Source: Phymorhynchus buccinoides
Lineage: Eukaryota; Mollusca; Gastropoda; Neogastropoda; Raphitomidae
Assembly (NCBI GenBank): GCA_017654935.2
Contig: CM065700.1
Span: 45,893,696-45,957,695, forward strand
DNA length: 64,000 nt
Reading direction: 5' to 3'
Shown: piece after piece, positions 58,335 through 64,000 of the stretch
Layout of the letters: each line of letters starts with the position of its first letter
Position numbering within the stretch: position 1 is the first letter of the stretch
Translations under genes and position numbers: made by a program
The notes under the pieces: model-generated
What the model saw: only the letters and a program-made list of their open reading frames with translations
Told to the model about the DNA's origin: nothing
Database searches by the model: none

Positions 58335-58565
58335 ATCCGTTTCAAATACTGTGGTTAACTCTGTAGGCAGACTGATAAGGATGGATATTGTTTGAAGAGA
58401 GATGATCGTTCAGTTGTATCAGAATAGCTTTCTCCAGAAATATGTGATGCAGGTCTGTAGTTGTCTTTTTTCAGATTATTGGGATCCAGATTGGGTTTTT
58501 CCCCCTTGAGAAAGTGCTTCACAAGAGCAAATTTTAAAGCAGAAGGGAAGACGCCTGACATTAAA
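58335..58565 (-). pseudogene. LINE RT domain start, remnant
   Basis: The minus strand reads SGVFPSALKFALVKHFLKGE and LDPNNLKKDNYRPAS, the conserved beginning of the CR1-group RT domain (PSxLKxAxVxPxxKK, NYRPxS). It is disrupted directly afterwards. Confidence 0.75.
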
Positions 58566-58640
58566 TAATTGACGACGGTGGTGATTGATGGCAGAAGATG
58601 TTAGAAAAGAGAGGGTGGGGTGGGATCCAAATCAAAGCAT

Positions 58641-58852
58641 TTGCAACATTTACTTGAGGACATCAGTTGACTCTGTCTCTGATACTAGCTGGAAAGAGAA
58701 GGGAGACACGACTGAACGATTGGTGCGAGACTGGCAGAAGAGCATAGTCAGTTTTAGCACGCATATCAAGACACAGACACACACACACGCACTGACACAG
58801 AGTGACCCAGCCAGTCAGAACCCGTTCAACGGACTCCAACTCTCTCTGCGAC

Positions 58853-58890
<38 letters not shown>

Positions 58891-59177
58891 GCATTCTATG
58901 TGCACGATTCGGATTCGATTCACTTGGACATTGTTCTTGTTCTAAATAAATCGATGTTGTCACACGCTACCCTCACCTACCTCAACACCTATTTTGGCAG
59001 AAAAGCCCAATTTGAAAAAAACTTAACACGGGCACATGCACGCAAACACACAAACTTACACACATGCGCGCGCACACGCACATAATAATCTATTCAAACC
59101 TTGTTTTGTTTATTCAGGGAGAACAGCATGGAACAATTTATCATCATCCTTAAAATCATATCCCTCAAACCGAGCCT
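58641..59177. other. No gene supported
   Basis: Holds CA, (CT)n at 58857-58885 and CA/CG-rich tracts at 59030-59085. Confidence 0.4.
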
Positions 59178-59423
59178 TTAACCCTTTCGCCGCCAGCCAT
59201 TTTTTAGCCTAAATTTTCCATTAAACTTACATGGGTAGAAAAAAGATTTTGTCTGCAATATTGGGAATTCCTCTGTGACATGTTTAAAACAAGGCCTATT
59301 GTTACCTCTTAAAATTAAGAACACAAGATCATTGGATAACAGATCCAGATTTCAAGCCTTTTTATGACATGGGTATGAAATCTTTATGGTGCAAAAATGT
59401 GACATCGGCGGTGAAAGGGTTAA
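59178..59423. mobile_element. piggyBac-type MITE, copy 4
   Basis: TTAACCCTTTCGCCGCC to GGCGGTGAAAGGGTTAA. More diverged internally than copies 1-3. Confidence 0.85.
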
Positions 59424-59750
59424 AGTTGTTCATATAAAGAATTACTCGAACATTTATGACTACTAACATTTTTTTCTATTGTTGATACTGTAATATGTTT
59501 TCTGTTACTAGGTGTCTGCTGTGTTTTATGTTCTGATCAATACCTTTGTATTGTTAATTTATCATATCGTTATCTCTCTAAATGTGTCTTACTTCATTTA
59601 ACTTCAACTAGAATGTTCCATGATCCACTATTATTCTCCCTCCTCTAATAACTACTTTCACACTTGTACTTCTCTCTCTCTTCCCTCTTAGGGCTGAGTG
59701 TAAAAAAGCTGTAAATTGCTCCTCTCATTACCTTGGGTAAATACAATTTC

Positions 59751-59751
<1 letters not shown>

Positions 59752-59834
<83 letters not shown>
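59752..59834. repeat. (CT)n microsatellite
   Basis: About 41 CT units. Confidence 0.97.
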
Positions 59835-59839
<5 letters not shown>

Positions 59840-59854
59840 CTGCGTTCCTCGCAG

Positions 59855-60099
59855 ACAACAAAATTACCCATCGCATCCATTTTGACAAAGGCCAGAAGAC
59901 TTCACTCTCAACTGGAACAGCACCTTTTCTTTTTCTTCTTTTTTTCTCATCATATCACCTAACCCAATATCTTTTACGCGATAGAATAAACTTTGACAAA
60001 CATCCGCAAACTTTACGATTTCGCCTTGAACTACATCACCCACAACAACCTGCCCCCATTTCCTCAACACTGCCCCAATCTGCTGCACCCATAAAACAA
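59855..60099 (+). CDS. Weak candidate exon
   Basis: TTCCATCTGCGTTCCTCGCAG and AACAA|GTATGA bound an open 245-nt segment (NKITHRIHFDKGQKTSLSTG, a hydrophobic T-rich part, then DRINFDKHPQTLRFRLELHH and a Pro/Ala/Ser end). The pyrimidine tract is the microsatellite itself. Its exit phase does not match the next open segment at 60280. It lies in the minus-strand gene's intron on the other strand. Confidence 0.22.
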
Positions 60100-60191
60100 G
60101 TATGAAATAGTGAGGCTAAGAGAGGGACTATAGTGAAATGAATAAGGGGAAGGAACTTCTCATAACTACCTCGCTTTTACCATAGTTATTT

Positions 60192-60389
60192 ATGGCACCC
60201 ATTCGCCTAGCAAAAGTGAAAGTAGTTGCCACAACAATACAGACCCAAGTTCATCCTCATATATATATATTGTTTTCAGTGTCTCAAAATCTTCAACTGT
60301 ATCCCCCAGTAAAGCAAAAGTTTGCTTACGATCGTAACTTCCAGACCTGTAGCAGAAGAGGCAACTGGTATTCGAGAGAGCTGGGCTGA
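60192..60389 (+). CDS. Weak candidate small ORF or exon
   Basis: ATG to TGA, 65 codons. A 3'-splice-like TATTGTTTTCAG at 60279 would keep only the last part, SQNLQLYPPVKQKFAYDRNF to RELG, which looks protein-like. No partner exon with matching phase was found. Function unknown. Confidence 0.22.
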   Translation: MAPIRLAKVKVVATTIQTQVHPHIYILFSVSQNLQLYPPVKQKFAYDRNFQTCSRRGNWYSRELG

Positions 60390-60509
60390 AATTTTATTTT
60401 TAAAAATTGCCCAGGGGACATCCCTACTCCTTGAAGTTAAATTCGGGTGTTACAGCATTAAGATCTCAGTGCAGTGAACATGGTCTGATATGTACAAGGA
60501 CCAGAGGGG

Positions 60510-60510
60510 A

Positions 60511-60548
<38 letters not shown>

Positions 60549-60577
60549 GGAGGGGGGGGGGGGGGGGGGGGGGGGGG
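60510..60577. repeat. Long poly-G run
   Basis: Two G blocks separated by TGGA. Confidence 0.95.
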
Positions 60578-61174
60578 AGAATGAAAACACGTTCAGATAT
60601 TGTTTTCAGTTTCAATGACTGGTGAAAATTATTGGCCACAAAAAAATATAAAAAATATTAGGACCCGAAAAAACTTCAAAACACTTCAGCCACACTGTAG
60701 ACTGGTGTCTGCAAATCAAATAGAAATATTTGCTATTTTTACATTGTCTTAATATCCATATCTGGATAGCTAAATATATTAATATGTTGTCATGGTGTGA
60801 ACATTTTTGTCCTTTTTTAAAAATAAATATAATCATACACCACAATTCACTGAAAATGTGCAGCGGTCAAGAATTAAAATAATTTTAAAATTGTAACAGA
60901 GAACGTGTGCAGCAAGCTAGTCATAATGTGTTTTTACAAAGTAGCTGGTCTAAAAATTGTGTGCAGTCCTACAAGACAGTTTGGTTTGGGTTTTTGTCAT
61001 AACATGTGCACGCACATTGTATAATGTGCTAACATCAGGACTTTTCTGCAAATGGCTAACTGGAATTATTCACATTTCTTCTCCGTTACTGCTTAATGCA
61101 AAAGATTGCATTTTTTGCAAATGAAAATACAGTTTGCAATCTTGTTCCCATTCAACTGAAGCGTTCATGGTTAC
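60578..61174. other. AT-rich, putative intron, no feature
   Basis: No repeat or coding segment seen up to the splice donor of the exon at 61175. Confidence 0.4.
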
Positions 61175-61726
61175 CTTTCATAGGTGAGAAGTCAATGAAA
61201 TGGACCCGGCCTGGCAGCAGTGAAGATTCCTGAGGATGATGGGATGATGGTGACAGGGCTGGGCCATGGGGGAATGTTGTGGGTCTTCAGTAGTGACGAT
61301 TCCTGAGGATGATGGGATGATGGTGACAGGGCTGGGGACTGTTGAGGGTCTTCAGTAGTGATGGTGACAGGGCTGAGCCAGGGGGGACTGTTGAGGGTCT
61401 TCAGCAGTGATGATTCCTGAGGATGATAGGATGATGGTGACAGGGCTGGGCCATGGGGGACTGTTGAGGGTCTTCAGCCATGATGATTCCTGTTGCTGGT
61501 GGGGTGATGGTGACAGGGCTGGGGATGATTGGATGATGGTGACAGGGCTGTGCCATGGGGGAATGTTGTGGGTCTTCAGCAGTGATGATTCATGAGGATG
61601 ATGGGATGATAGTGACAGGACTGGACCATGGGGGGATGTTGAGGGTCTTCAGCAGTGACGATTCCTGTTCTGGTGGGGTGATGGTAACCACAGGACTGAG
61701 CCAGTCCTTGTTAACGAGAGCCGAAC
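61175..61726 (-). CDS. Middle exon of candidate gene, split by minisatellite
   Basis: A minus-strand 3' splice site (TTCTCTTTATGTTTAG) at 61727 and donor AAAG|GTAACC at 61174 bound the segment. It enters in phase 1 (GT completes GGT) and reads SALVNKDWLSPVVTITPPEQ then ESSLL. The far end reads ESSLLPGRVHFIDFSPMK plus one G in the same codon phase. Between the two ESSLL words sits a 73 bp-type minisatellite that brings an in-frame TGA (61590-61592). Removing the array restores one frame, suggesting expansion inside an ancestral exon of about 40 codons; alternatively the CCTCAG at 61230 acts as a second acceptor. Upstream, ATG AAA G (62950-62944) supplies the matching phase. Family not recognised. 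Confidence 0.45.
61229..61660. repeat. 73 bp-type minisatellite, about six to seven units
   Basis: Units carry GATGATGGTGACAGGGCTGG, GGGTCTTCAG and GTGATGATTCCTGAGG; the first spacing is 73 bp (61228 to 61301) and later units are deleted or altered. The unit resembles the exon sequence at its right edge. Confidence 0.9.
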
Positions 61727-61886
61727 CTAAACATAAAGAGAACATTTCTGGCGATATTCACCAAGAACGATAATTTTTAACAGAAAAGAACATAGCCCAT
61801 TGCTTTTTCAGTAAACATTATCGTTCTTGGCGGGTGTAATTGTGAATATTGTCAATTTAAAAAAAAATCAAAACAAAGTCCAATTC

Positions 61887-62115
61887 TTAACCCTTTCGCC
61901 GCCAGCCATTTTTCAGCCAAAAAACACCATTAAACTTAACTGGGCAGAGAAAGAACAAAACTCTTCAATATTGCTAATTCCTCTGTGACATATATAACAT
62001 TAGGCCTATCTTTACCTCCCAAAATTAAGAAAATATGGTCTTTGGCTAACAGACCCTGATTTGATGCCTTTTAGTGACATGGGTATTGAACTATTGTGCG
62101 GTGAAAGGGTTTTAA
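61887..62115. mobile_element. piggyBac-type MITE, copy 5
   Basis: TTAACCCTTTCGCCGCC opens; the closing GCGGTGAAAGGG is followed by TTTTAA. About 20 bp shorter than the others, with a damaged 3' part. Confidence 0.82.
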
Positions 62116-62570
62116 GCAGAATAAACTCTAAAGCTACATTTGGATTAAAACACCACATTTAGATCGCTGAACTCAATCTGTGAAAAGCATTGACCCGGTT
62201 TATAAAATGAAAGAAAAAATTATTATTATGTGAATTACAACTTTTAAACAAATTTGCAAAATTAACGGGTAAAGCTAGTTGTAATTTAGACACCCCCTTC
62301 ATGCTTACGACTCTCATCATTCTCAAAGTCTCGGTTCTTTCAGTTACATGACAATGTCAATAACCTTAGGCTGATCCTAACCCTATCCCTTTTCCAGAGA
62401 ACAGCAGAATGTTGCTTTTCAGTGAAAAGTTTCAAAGCGATACGGGCATCTAAACTACAACCCAGCCAAACCTTAGCCTAATTATTGCGGCGCATTGTTT
62501 CTGCCACTGGAATTAAAAGTAGGCCTAACGAAGCACAGGCTGCAACAGACTGAACCTTAGCAATAATTGC
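62116..62570. other. Putative intron, no feature
   Basis: Ordinary AT-rich sequence. Confidence 0.35.
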
Positions 62571-62789
62571 TTAAGCCGGCGCCACACACGCGTAAAATCG
62601 TATAGGGATGCGATCCGACTGGGCCACATGAGTCATGCTTTACGTGAAATATTTCCGTTTAAAAATGATCCTGCTATTTTCGCTCACTATACATGACCCA
62701 ATACATGAATATCGCGTGAATCGTGACTCGCATCATCACAGTCGCATCGCATTCCACTCCGAATCGTATGTAGTGTAGCAGGCCCTTAA
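62571..62789. mobile_element. Palindromic MITE with TTAA flanks
   Basis: TTAA at both ends. Left GCCACAC ... ATGCGATCCGACTG mirrors right CAGTCGCATCGCATT ... GTGTAGC imperfectly. No coding capacity. Confidence 0.6.
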
Positions 62790-62943
62790 CACCATCAGCT
62801 ATCACCGGTCGTTTATCCACACAAAATATTCAGAATTCCGGCAGCTCTCGCACTATCATCTGTCCATTTACAACGCTTATAAAGACGATAATATTTTGTC
62901 GACGCTTAAGACACACATGGATACACAAACCACTTAGGCCTAC

Positions 62944-62950
62944 CTTTCAT
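62944..62950 (-). CDS. Candidate start codon and first coding exon
   Basis: The minus strand reads GAAATGAAAG followed by GTAGGC, a good donor. ATG (62950-62948) opens Met-Lys plus one G, which joins the phase-1 exon at 61726 as Gly-Ser-Ala-Leu. An in-frame TGA lies nine codons upstream, so this is the first ATG of its frame. The 5' UTR would run to roughly 63050. Start context has G at -3. A coding part of only seven bases cannot stand alone; the support is the phase agreement of all three exons and the promoter-like sequence upstream. Confidence 0.4.
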
Positions 62951-62976
62951 TTCAAATGTACAGATGTGAAAAAATC

Positions 62977-62986
62977 AATATGGCGC
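62977..62986 (-). promoter_or_regulatory. YY1-like site
   Basis: The minus strand reads GCGCCATATT, containing the CCATNTT core. It lies in the presumed 5' UTR, where such sites often sit in animal promoters. Confidence 0.25.
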
Positions 62987-63084
62987 AGCAGTCGTCTTGC
63001 AGACGCACAGTTCAAGAAAAGAAAAAAAAAACCTTCGAGAGGGTTACAGGAAATTAAAAGGAGGCGCGTGTATCCTTGTGCGCG

Positions 63085-63089
63085 ATTGG
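63085..63089 (-). promoter_or_regulatory. CCAAT box
   Basis: CCAAT in AACCAATCGCGC on the minus strand, 135 bases before the candidate ATG, in a locally GC-richer patch. Confidence 0.35.
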
Positions 63090-63139
63090 TTAAGATAGGA
63101 CCACATGACACAACAACACCTTTATCCACGCATTTCACG

Positions 63140-64000
63140 GGTTTTACGCTTGTCCTAATTATTCGCTCTTAGCTTTCTCGGTGCATTTTCCGATTCTCTT
63201 TCTTTAACTGTCTGACTGGGTTTGTCTCTCCATCTCTCTCTCTATTTGCCTGTATTTTTTGTCTCTTCTTCTTAATTGTATATATTAATTAATTATTTAG
63301 GACCGATAGTTTCAACAACAAAATAATCGCGTGTGGGCGCGCGCGTGTGGGTGTGTGTGTATGTGTGCGCGCGCGCACGTGTGTGTTATTTCTGTTTTTA
63401 GTTTTGGTTTTAAATCTTTTCATGCTCGGCTGCTTTGGTGGGGAGAAGGCGAGAAGGCTTTTACTGTTTTACGCATGTCAGTGGTTAGTGTTAACAATCA
63501 AAACGGCTTAGGCCTATTTCATCATGGCATAGCATGGCATAGCATTTAATAGGGGCCTACCATTGTATCATATCGATTATCATATCATATCAATGATCTC
63601 ATCGTATGGTAGGGCCTAAACATACCATATGAGATCGAGGTTAATGGGTTTTACTAAGCTTTTACCATTTCTTCTCCTTTATGAATACACAGTGGCTACG
63701 GGTACGGCGTTGCTGCAACACTCATACCATGTTCAGGGATAGCAACTCTTTCTAGTCGAATTTTTCGTCAACTAAAGCATTGTCTTATTTCGTAGATTTA
63801 ACGCATCTTGGTAAGGAATAGGGTTAGGAACATGTCAGAGGTAATATTAGTAGTTTTAAAGACATTTGCGCACAATGTATGCCTCTCGTGATTGAGTGCC
63901 GTACCTGTAGCCTGGAGAACGTGAGATACGGGTCCGTACCCCGAGCCTCTGCCTAGCTAGGCTATTTTTAATTTTAAAAAAAAATCCAAAAAATCATCGG
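63140..64000. other. No gene seen
   Basis: CT-rich words near 63230, GT/GC microsatellite at 63333-63390, and repeated CATGGCATAG and ATCATATCA words near 63525-63600. Nothing else supported. Confidence 0.4.

Larger units (their letters stand above)
55380..58640 (-). mobile_element. Nested, decayed CR1-like LINE complex
   Basis: Minus strand. The 5'-most piece (58560-58340) is the start of an RT domain. Pieces at 57960-57600, 57000-56600 and 55950-55400 are each the C-terminal RT/tail region. A direct duplication with a period of 823 bp explains two of them; the third is a separate diverged copy. Internal deletions remove the catalytic centre. Confidence 0.75.

Overview
The window is eukaryotic, animal-type DNA: intron-rich, crowded with microsatellites, minisatellites, satellites and small DNA-transposon derivatives, and holding only a few short splice-bounded coding segments. 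The dispersed repeats (a tRNA-headed SINE, CR1-like LINE tails, TTAA-flanked and TA-flanked miniature elements) resemble what I know from marine molluscs, probably a gastropod. That taxonomic call is inference. There are no bacterial features, CRISPR arrays or stand-alone tRNA or rRNA genes, and I recognise no host gene by name.

Layout. 1-4402 is the left arm of a large inverted repeat; the right arm is 46501-50064, starting exactly where a 500-base gap of Ns ends. The left arm carries a 0.9 kb LINE insertion whose empty site is preserved in the right arm. 4.4-9.5 kb holds miniature elements, a LINE remnant and one candidate minus-strand exon (6784-6859). 9.9-13 kb carries a candidate small plus-strand gene. 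12.5-17.2 kb is a run of minisatellites. 18.9-24.2 kb is a tandem array of about 0.8 kb units, one of which took a LINE insertion flanked by an unusually long direct duplication. 27.6-30.8 kb is a satellite of about 47 copies of a 68 bp monomer. 33.7-38.05 kb is a satellite of about 165 bp monomers pierced by several mobile elements. 39-46 kb is LINE debris, minisatellite and pyrimidine-rich sequence of doubtful quality running into the gap. 50-64 kb holds degraded LINEs and a phase-consistent minus-strand gene model (63.1 to 50.4 kb).

Genes. Three models rest on splice sites, open phase and protein-like composition only. (1) Minus strand: start codon 62950, exons 61726-61175 and 50504-50380, with compatible phases and a CCAAT box upstream; a minisatellite has expanded inside its middle exon. 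(2) Plus strand: 9945-9995, 10121-10168, 11858-12002 (needs a one-base frame correction) and 12937-12987. (3) Plus strand: a 40-nt microexon at 26745-26784 and a cysteine-rich terminal exon at 33227-33352 with AATAAA overlapping its stop; the 68 bp satellite would lie in the intron between them.

The most notable structural signals are the gap-abutting inverted repeat, two families of dispersed short hairpins with compensatory base changes, the LINE with a direct flank of roughly 90-120 bp, and satellite monomers that act as empty-site controls for two TTAA-targeting miniature elements.
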